64,000 nt of DNA from Clarireedia homoeocarpa (taxonomy: Eukaryota > Ascomycota > Leotiomycetes > Helotiales > Rutstroemiaceae), in assembly GCA_001465935.1 (NCBI GenBank), contig LNKV01000030.1, forward strand, positions 69,443-133,442. Reading direction: 5' to 3'. Position numbers and translations under genes: made by a program. Shown piece after piece: positions 22,932 through 34,473 of this stretch. The notes beneath the pieces were generated by a model that did no database searches, was not told the DNA's origin, and saw only the letters and a list, made by a program, of their open reading frames with translations. Position 1 is the first letter of the stretch. Each line of letters starts with the position of its first letter.

Positions 22932-23852
22932 TCACCTCATGCCCTTTCTCGACCATTGCCGTCTTATTGCGCTCAACCCTCTTCTCAAACCAAATGGACC
23001 TGGGCCCATGTCTTCCGTAGCAGAATATTTTCTTACTGGAGCGTTTTGAGATCCTGCCGGACTCATCAAATCCAGCGCCGAATCTCTGAACTTTTCCTCC
23101 GCATCAGATCCCCTCCTCGGCACCGAAATAACATTATTCTGGAGTATACCGGTATGTTCGTCCCTCCGACCCCGTGCTACCGTAATAGGGGAGGCCATCT
23201 CTTTCTCATCACCATGATCGTGCTTATCCAAACACCTAACTCTCCACCCCAAAATATCCCCATCCACCACCTCCTCCAGCATCCCGCCTACACGAATCAC
23301 CCCCTTACTACCTTCATCCAATCCGATCCGTATACTCTCTTTTCCACTCCCCTTTGGGGTTTTCATTCCTTCCCACTCCTCCTCGCCAGAATCCAGGTCC
23401 ACGTCACTGCCATATCCTGCTGGAGTAAGCGCTGCTACCCATTCTTCTAATTCTGCCATCTCGACCTCCTCCACATATTCCTCCACAACGTCAGCTAGCT
23501 CAACCATGTCCTCAACTTCTTGTTCCATGATCAACACCAATTCGGTCAAGGAACCAAGAACTTGGCTCTCTTCCCCATCTAGTTCCTCGCCGCACATCAT
23601 CTTCTCCCCCGTAATGGTATCCATGATATTGGCTACTTCTTGCAACAACCCTGCCAGTTTCTCTGATGTGGATGGATGCTTGTACAAGGGAGTGATGGAG
23701 TAATTGGAGGAAGGCTGCCGCGAATGTGTCATCCCAAAGTTCGTTGGCAATTCTGTGATTATTTTATGTGGATATGGTGGATCTGTTGATCGTGGGGTGG
23801 TGTTTCGGGAAGGATATTTTGGTGTTGAAATTGGGGTGATATCAATGTCCAT
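22932..23852 (-). CDS. acidic hypothetical protein
   Basis: A single-exon frame of 306 residues on the minus strand. The N-terminus (MDIDITPISTPKYPS) and first 60 residues are Pro/Ser/Thr-rich and likely disordered. Residues about 65-140 are strongly acidic and helical (LVLIMEQEVEDMVELADVV and VEEYVEEVEMAELEEW). The C-terminus is basic (LRRGLSAIRRQWSRKGMR). I do not recognise a family. In favour of a real gene: long frame, strong charge organisation, start next to a plausible promoter, and no competing long frame opposite except a 181-codon shadow. A phosphoregulated scaffold is possible, but function is unknown. Confidence 0.65.
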   Translation of the reverse strand: MDIDITPISTPKYPSRNTTPRSTDPPYPHKIITELPTNFGMTHSRQPSSNYSITPLYKHPSTSEKLAGLLQEVANIMDTITGEKMMCGEELDGEESQVLGSLTELVLIMEQEVEDMVELADVVEEYVEEVEMAELEEWVAALTPAGYGSDVDLDSGEEEWEGMKTPKGSGKESIRIGLDEGSKGVIRVGGMLEEVVDGDILGWRVRCLDKHDHGDEKEMASPITVARGRRDEHTGILQNNVISVPRRGSDAEEKFRDSALDLMSPAGSQNAPVRKYSATEDMGPGPFGLRRGLSAIRRQWSRKGMR

Positions 23853-25064
23853 GATTGAAATAGGGGTCGGTGAAAGTCGATGGATTAGGATAGACGGGGA
23901 GAAGTTGAGATGTCTGTAAAGTGTTGGAATTTTTGGTACATATATTAAGGGGGAAAATCATTATAATGGAAGGAATGGTTGCGCATTCTTGGTCGGGGGC
24001 TCCATCAATCAGTAAAATTCCTGGAGACTGCTGTGCAAAAACAACATCGCGTTCAATTGTCTTTTGAGAGATCATATTGATTCATCGAGAGAAATTTCTC
24101 CCAATAATAAGAATAAGAAGACATCGGCGCTTGCGGTTCCATATATAACAGTCATGCTAAGTACATTGTTGTTGATAGGGACATCGTGGTTTTGGAACAA
24201 TATTCCGCCCGGAATCGTGGCGAAAGGGTGAGCTTCTAGCCAATTGGAATGGAAGGAGAAAGATTCGCATTATTCAAGGCCCAGTTGCATTGTAATAGAC
24301 TTTGGATGTACATGCTGGGTAGGGGATAATTCGTCCATTGCTGCAGGGTCTTCGCCGAAAAGTTCACTAAAATGAATCAAGACAAGTACATGATTTATGA
24401 AACGAGGATGCGTCGAAGATCAATACGTCAAGACACAGCTTTGACGCGAATACGGAACAGGCCATGTTTATAAAGCCACTGAAACTAGAATTTCATTGAC
24501 AAGTCTGTCTCCTTAAAGAAATGTATGCACTAATTTTTAGCGAGAGGAGATATGTGAAGTGAGTTCAGAAGTAGAAGTTGATACATACTAACGCCACTTA
24601 GCGGTGCTCAAGGAATAAACTGCGCAGCGCGAAGGTGCGTTGAGTTGAAACCAAGTGAGATAGCTAAGCAAGTAGGAAATTGAATGCATATAGACTGAAT
24701 ACATTGCTCTCGAAGGCTTATAGCCACACGATAATGAGGGGAGCTGGATGCACTGCAACTGCGTATAAGTTCTTTTTTCCTTGATGAGCAGACGAGCTTG
24801 CTAGGTCTGTATAATCAAGGCCGCAGAACCATATCACAACGATACATTCATTACAGCATCCGACACCGTCAAAACAGTTGTAATCTCCTTGATTGTCGTA
24901 TTTGCCGCTCGGCTGCCTTTGCTTGCCCATTCACTCCACATGTTTTCATCGCATGCTGTGTACGGCATAGTAAACGCGTTTCGCTCAAGACCTGTCTGAC
25001 GACCTTCATTATGTGGTGCATAGCAATCCCATTTCCTCGTGCGATTGCCCAAATATCAGTTGTC
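23853..25064. other. intergenic region, no gene recognised
   Basis: About 1.2 kb between the start of the acidic hypothetical gene and the stop of LSm7. Frames at 24798-25139 and 24869-25156 overlap the LSm7 3' exon as shadows. Nothing else is visible. Confidence 0.6.
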
Positions 25065-25591
25065 TCATTCGTCCTCTTGTTGTACGAAAGGATTCGCAAT
25101 CTCTTCACTGCCATCAACCGGGCTGATTCCGACCAGTAATGTTCCTCGCGCAACAACTAGCCCTAACGACCTCCATGCTTCTTTTCCTTCGTCATCTGTG
25201 GATTGCAAAAGTTAGTGACCCAACTAGCACACATCAAGCAGAACAAGTACCTGTGAGCTTCTCTTCTACGTCATCCAACACCAAGTTCATTAAAGCATCA
25301 TAGCCCTTCAATGTACCCTTGACTGAGCACCATTTTGTCAATATTTTCCTCTAACCCAAGGAACGAGTTCCGGAGCATACCTTCTCTTCCACCATTGAAC
25401 TTTACTGTGACCTGCTTATCCATATATTTCCCAAGATCCAAAATATTCTCCTTCTTTGGCTTCTCTGAGCTTCCCCCGCCATGGCTATGCCCTCCCCTCT
25501 CCCCGCCATGCCCTCCTCTGCCTCCTCTGCCTCCCCTATGTTCGCCTCTGCCACCACCGCGACCGCCTCTTTGATGACCTCTCTCAGACAT
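25065..25591 (-). CDS. LSM7: U6 snRNA-associated Sm-like protein LSm7
   Basis: Three exons on the minus strand (25591-25381, 25322-25251, 25195-25065) join to 137 residues. Donors are GTATGC and GTACTT, acceptors CAG. The spliced protein contains the complete Sm fold: Sm1 ILDLGKYMDKQVTVKFNGGRE-VKGTLKGYDALMNLVLDD and Sm2 LGLVVARGTLLVGISP, followed by the LSm7-typical acidic tail ending QQEDE. LSm7 is part of the cytoplasmic LSm1-7 ring (mRNA decapping) and nuclear LSm2-8 ring (U6 snRNA). The first ~45 residues are an unusual Gly/Arg/His-rich extension (many RGG and RGGHGG units) not present in the compact yeast protein. The start at 25591 is the first Met of the frame; a start after the RGG tract is not excluded. 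The neighbour at 26202 is divergent. Confidence 0.9.
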
Positions 25592-26201
25592 CTTGGCGCA
25601 TTCGGTGCAAGGGATGTGGTAATTTGGTTTGTCGTGGTCGAGGACGGTACCGTAGTAGCTACGCAGCGAGCTGCTTCCACCAAGAGCTTTTTAGTGACGG
25701 GTAAACGTAAAAGTCAGCTAAGACTAATTGGAATTAGTGCGCGGCGGAAAGGTTCGCAAGAGGTGAATGAAAGTCTCACGTGTCCAAGTAGGTGTCGGAG
25801 CCGATCGAAAATCAGCCGAAGGAATGAAAGCGAAACCTGGGACCGCCGCGGAAGATCTTCTTCCGCTTTCAATTCTTCCACCACCTGCACAATACCACAA
25901 CAAAACAAACAAAACAAATCGCAACGTTTGCTGGTTCATACTCGCATCAGAGATTGGTCGCTTTCCTAAACATCTCGGAGGATAGTTGGACTGCGTCTTT
26001 TATCGCGTCGACATCTGACTCGCAACAGCACGCCGCGTTCCCTCCAACATCCATATAAGAAATGTTTGTTCCGCCCTTCCTCCAGCTCCACCTTTCTCCG
26101 CCCGTCAGCATTCATTTCATCCGTCACTCATACTAACCCATCTACAGTATCTCGTCGTCGCATCATCGCATCAGGCCAATCACAAACTTCTCTGGACAAC
26201 C
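25592..26201. promoter_or_regulatory. bidirectional promoter region, LSM7 and zinc-cluster gene
   Basis: 610 bases separate two divergent start codons, so both promoters lie here. The segment from 26010 to 26190 is pyrimidine-rich (CTCCAGCTCCACC-type runs), typical of fungal transcription start regions for the right-hand gene. Open frames across this region are shadows without motifs. Confidence 0.5.
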
Positions 26202-27690
26202 ATGGAACCTGCATCTGAACCACAAGGCGAAAAGCGCAAGCGCAGTCCAGAGAGCGCAGGATCTCAAGGTCCGGGTCGGATTCCACAAGCTCCTCGGTTG
26301 AGCGAAAACGTGGCCTCGGCAGGCGTTACACAAATCAATTATCTCGTCAAGGCCAGACATGACCGACTGAAACTGGTTGAGGGAGATTCCGAGACATTTG
26401 GTGACGTCTTGACGATGCTCGACGAATATGAAGGTATTGATCACGTGGATTTTGCGAATTCACAAGCTAACATGGTTAGGTGTTCTTCAACGCCGTGAGA
26501 GTTTTGCGTCGAATCTCGGCGCGAAGTTGGTCGGCCCATTACTTCTGAAGTCATTCGAAAAGTTATTTGATGGACCGATCAAGGTTGTCCAAAGTTCCTT
26601 TGCTCTCGAACAGACCCCAATCACATGGCTCGATATTGTTTCCTTCGCTCGTACGAACCCTACGGAGTTTGTTCTCAGTGATACAGTGCACAACATGAAA
26701 GTTTGTCGTTTTTGGGTTAATGGAGTTCAATTCGAAATCTCCGAAGACGACTACAGGTTAATCATGTCTGGTGCACCGGAGAGAATGATCCCGAACCAAC
26801 CCATTCCCGAGGATGAGAACTCCGAGTTGGGGACATTGAACATCCTAGAAACCCGACTTGGGATGTTGATCAAGAAGGCTGACGCGGTCGCCAGTAAAGC
26901 CAGGCAACTGAACTATCATCTCAAAGGAAGAAAGAATGCAATCATGGCGAGAAAAGCACCTGAGGCTGAAGCTTTTTCGCCTCAGCCATTTTCCGCCATC
27001 AACAGAAGTCGATCGCCTGCGCCAATCAATGGGGAAGCCGCCAAACTTCAGCAAGATTTGTTGGAACAGTTTCATAGTCCACATCGTCGTCAATCTTTAC
27101 CGTCCCAACCAAGGTCAAAGCAAGCTCGACCTGATCATTCGAACTTCCATACATTTAATGGTGGAGCCGAGCAAAGGATGTCGCACCCATTGACAAACTC
27201 GGATGATGGTATAGAGGGACAGTATCGCGTTTTGATGGCTGCCCGGATTGAGAAATTGCATAAGGGCGAGCCAATAATCCCACCTTGTGATCGATGTAGA
27301 CGGCTTAAATTTGTGTGTACAAAACACATGACGGCTTGTGGGGCATGTACTAAGAAGCATGCCAAATGTTCTTGGAAGGACGTAAAAGAGGGGGAGATGG
27401 AAGCGACTATGGCTCCTCAACGTGACTCGCCAGCTGCATCGGAGGATGGTTTTCTTGTTGTGGATAAGAAAACCCCAGAGAGAACAAACCTGGCTACCAT
27501 AAACGCGAATCTACCTGTCCATAAAGGACAGGCCCTTTCCGGACTTGAAGATTTACGCCCAGAGACACCCGCCACTCTACCGGCTGCTATATCGCCTCAA
27601 CCAAAACCCGAGAGGAGAATGTCGGCAGAGCATGCCTTGCTTGCTCAAATGGCTTCAGCTGCTGCCGCCGCCGGCAATCATCAAGTCTAA
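26202..27690 (+). CDS. protein with C-terminal Zn2Cys6-like motif
   Basis: Two exons (26202-26433, 26480-27690) encode 480 residues; the 46-nt intron has GTATTG and TTAG ends. Residues about 75-185 form a conserved-looking globular segment (GAKLVGPLLLKSFEKLFDG, FWVNGVQFEISEDDYRLIMSG). The middle is disordered. Near residues 347-376 lies CDRCRRLKFVC-x6-C-x2-C-x6-C: six cysteines with Zn2Cys6 spacing (2,6,6,2,6) and a basic RCRRLK core. Canonical Gal4-type regulators carry this motif at the N-terminus with a dimerisation coil behind it; here it is near the C-terminus. A DNA-binding or chromatin role is therefore inferred, not certain. The tail is Pro-rich and ends in an alanine run. The context (divergent from LSM7) suggests a constitutively expressed gene. 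Confidence 0.85.
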
Positions 27691-28293
27691 TGAGAACGGT
27701 GCTGCCAGCATAGTGATCACTGTGTCGGTTGGTCTAGAGATTGTTGTTGCTGGATAACACTTCCCTCGGAAAATAATGGTAATATGTGGAGTTGGTTTTC
27801 ATATTTTGTAACAAAGTCGCTTTACATGTCAGCGAAGTATCTTACCTGTTGGAGGCAAGGGACAGCTCCTGGTCGGCTGGGCTTTTGAGATTCTACATTA
27901 TCTTTATACCATTTTTGTTGTTCCTCAAGTACATCATTATATCTTATTCATTAAGAACAAGATCTTGCTAGCCACGTTCAAGCTCACCGTTTTATTCATA
28001 TAAGTCTTGGAATACCTTTCAATGGCGTACATCCTTGGGAATAGCTACACATGTTTGAATTACCGGGCTCTCGATTGGCTGAGTGAGCAACCTAATCCTA
28101 TAATAATTATCAATCATATTTCAGAATGCGGCGTGTCAGCGTCCAAGCCATGAATCCTACTTCATGCAACATTTCAAATATGAGACGACATATCGTGCGC
28201 ATTGTAGTCTATGCAACACCATTTCAATTGAATTTCTGTTTTCACCATACTCCGATTTGCATCTATTCTCGTCCTCGAAACATTCAGTGCGCA
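27691..28293. other. intergenic region, no gene recognised
   Basis: About 600 bases, AT-rich. It contains the 3' UTR of the zinc-cluster gene and the promoter of the small secreted protein. Open frames at 28126 and 28164 extend into the next gene in part; the downstream ATG at 28294 gives the better signal peptide. Confidence 0.55.
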
Positions 28294-28842
28294 ATGTCTT
28301 CAAACATCTACTCAATCTGCGTTCGCTTCATCTTACTTTCCTGTGCGATTGCCACAACGAATGCATCTCACACAATCCTTCAATCGATGCCATTACCCAC
28401 TGCAACCCCCTTAACAAATACAACTACCACAGCAACTCCAACAACTTCATCTACCCACAAAGTCGCAACAAAAACAGCAGTCCCAGATTGCCAGTACGCT
28501 GCACCCCGTCCAAACCCTCAAAATCCGACTTTCTGCTAACCACTTCATAGCTACCGTGGCCTCCCCGGGCTCATCGCAGACTACATAATCGAAGGAACCG
28601 AAAAAAACGTCGCGGATGAACTCGAATGTCAGAATCATTGCTCGACAGTGTCTGAGTGCTTGAGCTACGAGTTGTGGGGCTCGATGTGCTTGTTGTATAA
28701 TGTGACGATCTTTAGCGATCCAGCGCGGACGGGTATCGATTTGGTCATTCCAAGTCTGGTTGGGGATTTGTATTGGAGTGATAGGTTTCCGGAGGATGGG
28801 AGTGGGTTTTGTTTTGGGGATGGTGGAGAGGAGGAGGGATAA
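28294..28842 (+). CDS. small secreted Cys-containing protein, PAN/Apple-like
   Basis: Two exons (28294-28493, 28551-28842) encode 163 residues. The 57-nt intron has a GTACGC donor, a TGCTAAC branch point and an ATAG acceptor; unspliced, the frame stops after FC at 28537-28539. Residues 1-27 are a signal peptide (ICVRFILLSCAIATTNAS). A Thr-rich linker (TNTTTTATPTTSST) follows, then a domain beginning DCHYRG with the cysteines of ECQNHCSTVSECLSYELW and MCLLYN. That spacing resembles PAN/Apple-type adhesion domains of secreted fungal proteins. The C-terminus is acidic (GDGGEEEG). In-frame starts also exist at 28126, but they would place the signal peptide internally. Extracellular or cell-wall location is inferred. 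Confidence 0.75.
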
Positions 28843-29224
28843 ATGGCGTTAGGCGTTTGCGCGTGGAGAGGTGTCTTGTATGTGAAGCAGATTCAATAGA
28901 GTCGCGTGTAGGTGCATTTGTCGATGAGGGGTCATTAAAATTGACTTCGCGGGATGGCAGACGCATGGATATTCAGAAGAAGCTTTGGAATAGGGAAAAG
29001 ATGGGCGATGAAGTATTTCTGCCGTTATTTGCTGTTTATCAAATCGGTCTCGTCTTGCAAAATCTTGATGCAAGAAACGTCTCCCAATCTACTCGTCCGT
29101 TCGCCTGAGATTAGAAGCTCGAGGAATGAAAGTGTATGCTCTAATTATTATGTATCAATGCATAATAGATTCAAAAGAGAAGCTATACGCTCCAAATCAT
29201 CAAAACATTTCATCCGACTTTACA
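28843..29224. other. intergenic region between convergent genes
   Basis: About 380 bases holding the 3' flanks of the PAN-like protein and the esterase. Nothing else is seen. Confidence 0.6.
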
Positions 29225-30887
29225 TCAACCCGAGAACACCTCCGCTAAATTCAAAAGGTCCCTCCATCGATCATCATTCTGAATCTCAATTCTACCATCA
29301 GGAGTAAGCACTTTCAACTCATCAATCCTCCTCGTTTTGTAATCATAGCCTGCTTCATCACCCACAAACGCAGCCAAATCCGCAATCCAGTCTTCCATCA
29401 ACACTCTTTCTTTCTCTGTAGGACCATGCATGATTGAGAAGCTTTAACGGTTAGTGGAATTGGGGTTGTCAACACTGATTGATCACTTACTTCCAGAGCG
29501 GTTTATCCATTGCATGTGCCACCCCAAAACTCATCGGCGCTACCTTATCCGTGATGAAGCTCAATCGGTATGCAATTCGGTATCTCCAGATATCTTCAAC
29601 AGGAACTCCGTTCGCATACAAACTATTCACTAAGAAGCGCGAAGGTGCTCGAACTTGCCCATCCGCGATGATATTGCCGAAAACTGTTTGCCAATCGGTC
29701 TTCTTGTCCGTGCTAGGTAGATTGTAGTGCTTCAAAACACGATCGGTCGTCGCTGGAGCATAGTAATTCGACACTTGAAGCTTAAGGGAGTCGACGTTGG
29801 CTTCGGGGCCATTGGTGACCGCATATAGTGTTTCTTCATTCAACATCTCGCCAATGAGAAGTTTAAAACATCTTTTTTTGAATTCTTGCGCGAATGAGCC
29901 ATTGCGATGGTACTCCATTATCCTAGGTTTGATGAAGGAACCATCGGTAATGGGCCGGAATGTATGATGTTTGAGTTTCAAGATTGCTTCGGACAGCTCT
30001 TTCGATCCTATCTTCCGTAGTAATGCCAGCTTTTCCGTGCCTGGGAGGGATTTGGATACAGCAAAGAATGTAGCCAGCTCGTCAAATTGATTTTGGCATT
30101 CGTCAGACGTCTTCGGCTGTGCTGGAATCGCGTTCGATATCATCACTATGCGACGGAACGGTACATCACGTTCCTGGGTTGGAGGGTTCTGAAATTCATA
30201 AAGGGTTTGCGCGTGGACAGAGTATGCGCCTGCACTTCGTCCCGCCAGTGTAATATTCTGTGGATCTCCTCCAAAGTGTGAAATGTTCTCTCGTACCCAA
30301 TCGATAGCGAGACGTTGATCCCAAAGACCATAGTTACCTACTTCACCTCCTTCCTCCTGCAGTTCTTTTCCAGCTAGGAAACCAAATAAGTTCAGTCTAT
30401 AGCCTATCGAAACAACAATCGCGTTCAGCTTTCCAGTCGATATCATCTCTGTTGGGTCCATTCCGGGTTCGTGAGATGGGTCACCCATTTGGAACCATCC
30501 ACCATGTAACCATAACATGACCGGCCATTTCTCTTTGCTTCCTCTTTGCTCTACCGGCGTCCAGATGTTAAGTCTTAAACAGTCCTCGTCATATACACTG
30601 TCTGACGGGGTGTGTTTGCTGGCAGATGTGTAGTTTAGTGCTTGAGGACAAATGGGACCGAATTTCCTCGCGTCGAAAGGTTCCCCTTTCTCTTTTGAAT
30701 ATTTGAATGACTTTGGTAGAGGTTGGGGCTTCCTCCATCGGAGATCGCCAGTAGGTGGAATAGCGTAAGGAATTCCAAGAAATCGACGAGCTTTGGAGTC
30801 AAACTGAAGCCCCCGGATGATGCCTCTTCCATCACCGATATCAATCTCACACTCGGTCTCCTTGTATTCAGATAGCGTATTACCCAT
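29225..30887 (-). CDS. type B carboxylesterase (cytosolic)
   Basis: Two exons on the minus strand (30887-29491, 29441-29225) encode 537 residues; donor GTAAGT, acceptor AAAG. The alpha/beta-hydrolase layout is complete: RFLGIPYAIPPTGDLRW, EDCLRLNIWTP, VMLWLHGGWFQMG (oxyanion hole), the nucleophile elbow GRSAGAYS with Ser218, and SFGVAHAMD supplying the likely His of the triad. There is no signal peptide, so the enzyme is probably intracellular. Such enzymes cleave carboxylic esters; substrate cannot be inferred. The gene lies on the same strand just downstream of a Zn2Cys6 regulator, which is divergent from an MFS transporter, so a role in uptake and breakdown of an ester compound is plausible (inference). 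Confidence 0.92.
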
Positions 30888-31752
30888 CGTAATGTGCGCA
30901 GTGAAGAATTGTGTGAAACCGCCGAAACTTCAGTAATTATTGCTAGAGGTTTTCGGACAAAGGTGTGCTCGATTTTCACAAAAACTTCCAGTACATATGC
31001 TAAATTCCAAGCAAGATCACTCTAGTAGGAAATTAGTTGACTGGATTGGTGGTAAGTCGAGGGCGAGTCTTCATGATGAGAATTGCGAACACGATGATCT
31101 GCAGACATGTGATTCCTCTCTCTCCGGTATGGAGCAAAGCGAGAAGCGGGGCATTGTGAAGAAATGGGACCAAAAAAATAGGAGATTACGAGTTACAGCA
31201 AATGATAGGGCGGGACTGCACCCTCTGTCTGCAGCGATACTGTCAGAGCAAGCATGATCCGGGGGCTTTCTGCACGTCGGTAACTGACCAATCATTGCAG
31301 CGAGTTAGCGACGGTAGGGTGTCCCGCATACATCGCATAGATAGCACCGTGCTTGAGTCAAGACCTAGTTGACTTATCTGCTACCATTGCAGATTGAGAG
31401 AACGATAAGATAATGAACTAAGTAGAATCAATAATCACTAACGGTGGGCTTTGCTCAGCATAGATAGGATCCTTCTCCGCAGATAGGAGTGGCCCACCTT
31501 CATGTTTCGTCTTGACATAACATCCTTCATAAGGTCTATCTACCTGGAAGTCGGGGCCATTTGTTTAATGATGAAACTAAAACCCTCTTGACTTGAAGTT
31601 ATGGAGAGTAAAGAAGTACCGCTGACTAATACTTATATTTATGTTTGGTGCAACGGATCTTCGAACCAAAAGATAATCTCTTGGGAGAGATGTTCAATCC
31701 AAATCAAATCTCGTGACAAGTACATCAAATCTTTGTTATCAGATAACGAGTA
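30888..31752. other. intergenic region, GATA-type motifs
   Basis: About 865 bases between the regulator's stop and the esterase start. Several GATA-factor-like motifs (TTATCT, GATAAG, AGATAG) cluster at 31373-31490. This could be the esterase promoter under nitrogen control, but GATA motifs are short and common. No coding sequence is visible apart from shadows. Confidence 0.45.
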
Positions 31753-33816
31753 TCATAGGCTCCCTTGGAGCATTCCTCTCAGAATGCCTAGATCTATGCC
31801 CTTTGTTCCACTTCCTTGGATGGCAAATATACGCTGTAGTACATACTTAAACCTAGTGTCGGTTATCTTCGAGTTTAGCCACTCTCGATGAATTTTATCA
31901 TTCGTCTCTACGGCTGCAATAAACAAGGACCATTGGAACTCGTAGACTGGTTGATCTAGACCAGTCGCACAGATGAGTTGTGCAAACACCAGCAACTGAC
32001 TGAGGGCATATGCGATCTCGGGAGGCCCGGAGGCCCCAAACGTCGACATGGCCCTTTTCAGATAGATTCTTGATGCATAGAACATTGTAGCAGCCACAGC
32101 ACAATTTAGTTTTAGAGCTGGCTGTAGTGTCATGTTGGAGGAGCCGTAGTAGAAAACTTGCTGGTATTTCTGCGGAACCGTGGTTAGAAATTCTAATTGT
32201 TGCGGAAGAGTACTACAGGAGGACAACAAACCACTTCCAAGAAATCTAGTCGTCTATCAAGCTTGCTAATGTCCACAGGTTGGTCATGTTTCTCCAAATT
32301 CCGACAAAGCTCGGCTATCTTGTACCAGATAATGAGCAGATCCATCATCATGTCCATGGGCAGGCAGCTCTCAATGTCTCGGATACTCTGACTGATGGGA
32401 TACTCTGCGCCCCAATTATGTTGTAAAGCCAGTCGTGATGCCGCTTGAAGGCAACTTAAAATCTCGGGGTTTGCTTGATAGTATCCTATGATATTTGCTT
32501 CACAACCCAAGAGGCTGCATTGGGCATCGATTTTAATCAACCAGAGACTCATCCGAGCGAGTAGAGAACGTTCGTTGCGATCCAAACATTGTGGCCCAGT
32601 CTTCAAAGAAATAATTTCCAGTTCATTTTTTCGCAAGAACTTCAATGCTGTTGAACTCAGCCGATCCAGCTTCATGGAGTCTATCAACTCCTGTCGCAAC
32701 ATATAAGAGTATATACAATAAAATGCGCCCAAGATCCCAATTCGATCGGTGGAATCCTCAAATTTTAGGGCTTCGACGAGTTTCTGTGTTCCCGTCTCAT
32801 AGTGCTGGTGGGCTATTCGTAGTGCGTGGCTTGAATTGTATGGATCGCTTGTAATATTGAGATCAAATAGCGAAACAGCAAGGATAACTTCAAGCAGCAA
32901 CGGAGAATTCTTCACAGCATGCCGTACAAGTAACGAAGGCACTGACCATTGAGTATCTCGTGTTGTTTGTTTCTGTGAAAAGGTATTGGCGAAGTGCTCC
33001 ATTGCCCGCTGTTCATCTGGACTGAGCAGAGAGCCGGAATCGTAGGCAGGATCAATTGTTGATGGTAGCAGGGGGACGAAAAGTGACTGAAAGTTTTCTG
33101 GCTCCACATCCATTCTATGCCACGGATAACCTCTTTGAGGATTTGGCAATAGCCACTCGGAGTCCGTATTAATGACTTCTGTTGAGCTGAGAACGTGATC
33201 CAGATGCATAGATGTTCTGTCATTAACACACACATCAGGAAGAAAGCTGCTAGCTGGTGAGTGGTGAGTCGATTGCTGTATAGTGAATTTGTTCTGTTCG
33301 CCGAAGCTGGGTGCTTGAAATGCCGACCCGTCATTTAAGTTTTGCATATTCTCAGAAAATATCCCATTGTTCCCCGTGCTATCTGAAGAAGATGGATGTG
33401 GCGTTCGTGACATAAGATCTCTATATCTCGAGGATCCCAATACGTGACGTCGGTCTTTAAGACCTGGAAAAACTCGCGAAATTGGTTGGTGACATTCCAG
33501 GCCGAGACGCTCGCATCTGCGACAGGAGGGGACCTTTTCATCGCATTTGACCTTCTTTTTCCTGCAGGTTAAACAACCTTCATAGTAGAGGGATTAGCTG
33601 TCGTGTTCTGAAATTCTAAGATGCCTTTCCTCAACCAATACACATTGTCATGAATCGCAAGATGCATTGCTATCTGACCTCAAACTAACGTTGCATTCGC
33701 GGTTGACGTGGAGTAGAATTCTCACCATACTTGGACCGGCTATGGCCATTCGAGTTACTTGAAATGCCTGGCTTCTTCCTGTTGCCAGAGCATGCGCTAT
33801 CGTCTGTATCTACCAT
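31753..33816 (-). CDS. Zn2Cys6 transcription factor with apparent frameshift
   Basis: Exon 1 (33816-33726) encodes MVDTDDSACSGNRKKPG... and ends SKYG; a 148-nt intron (GTGAGA to AAG) joins it to 33577. The Zn2Cys6 cluster spans the junction: CLTCRKKKVKC-x6-C-x2-C-x6-C starting at residue 32, within the usual KYGGCLTCRKKKVKCDE context. The frame then runs to a TAG near 32193, but the conserved C-terminal part (LPQQLEFLTTVPQKYQQVF... to residue ~640) lies in another frame from about 32229 to 31753. No intron with credible ends reconciles them, so a one-base loss (or two-base gain) near 32230-32240 is likely. The C-terminal half has the helical look of fungal-specific regulators of the aspercryptin/ SAT-type family. 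It may be a pseudogene or an assembly error. Confidence 0.75.
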
Positions 33817-34473
33817 GTTGGCATTTGGTCTTCATCGTTGATATGATGAGTTCGTGTCCCAACTCCTACACTGGTCGAGCTACTAACGATCCGCGGGGCG
33901 CAAATGCGCTGGGCGATGCTATCATTGTTCGTACAGTGAAGATGCAGGTATATCCAATCGAAAACGTAATCCGTCCAAGCAAGCTGGCAAAAGATTGTGG
34001 GTCAAAGCAACACAGCTTTACCGGGCCCATCTTATCTTGTCGGCAAACCTGACCACTAAGAGATCATGGTTACCGATGAATGATCCGGAGAATAGCCGTG
34101 ATCCTCCCCCACGATTCGGCTACACCTCTGCATCCTTCCTTTCTATGCGTAAGCGCAGACTTCTATCAGCACTTCACTTCGACTCCACATTTGGACTGAA
34201 CTTGTGATGGAATAGCCAGCATACCAAGATGGATACTATCAATACCCACCGACTAGCCGATTGAGGTATCGGTTGTACATCTCCGTTGGCTTTTTCACAG
34301 CCATGAACAGTCTTGCAGCCGGAGCCCCGATCACAGGGTTTACAATGCCCCCGTGCTTTGGATTTCCATATGGAGAAATCTGCATTGTTTTAAAACTTCG
34401 GAATGCCCAGTGAAAGAGAACCAAGTCAGGACTTCTTCGTCTCTGATAAAACATCTCAGAAAGGTTATTAGCC
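33817..34473. promoter_or_regulatory. divergent promoter, regulator and MFS transporter
   Basis: 657 bases between two divergent starts. CGG-containing sequences that a Zn2Cys6 factor could bind occur (for example around 33890 and 34018), but no clear CGG-Nx-CCG pair was resolved by eye. A 139-codon shadow frame on the minus strand covers the right side and is not called. Confidence 0.45.

Noticed and set aside
31640..31700. tRNA-like B box (GGTTCGAAGATCC) on the minus strand with a CACCA-like end
   Set aside because: No matching A box, anticodon stem or acceptor stem could be folded around it.
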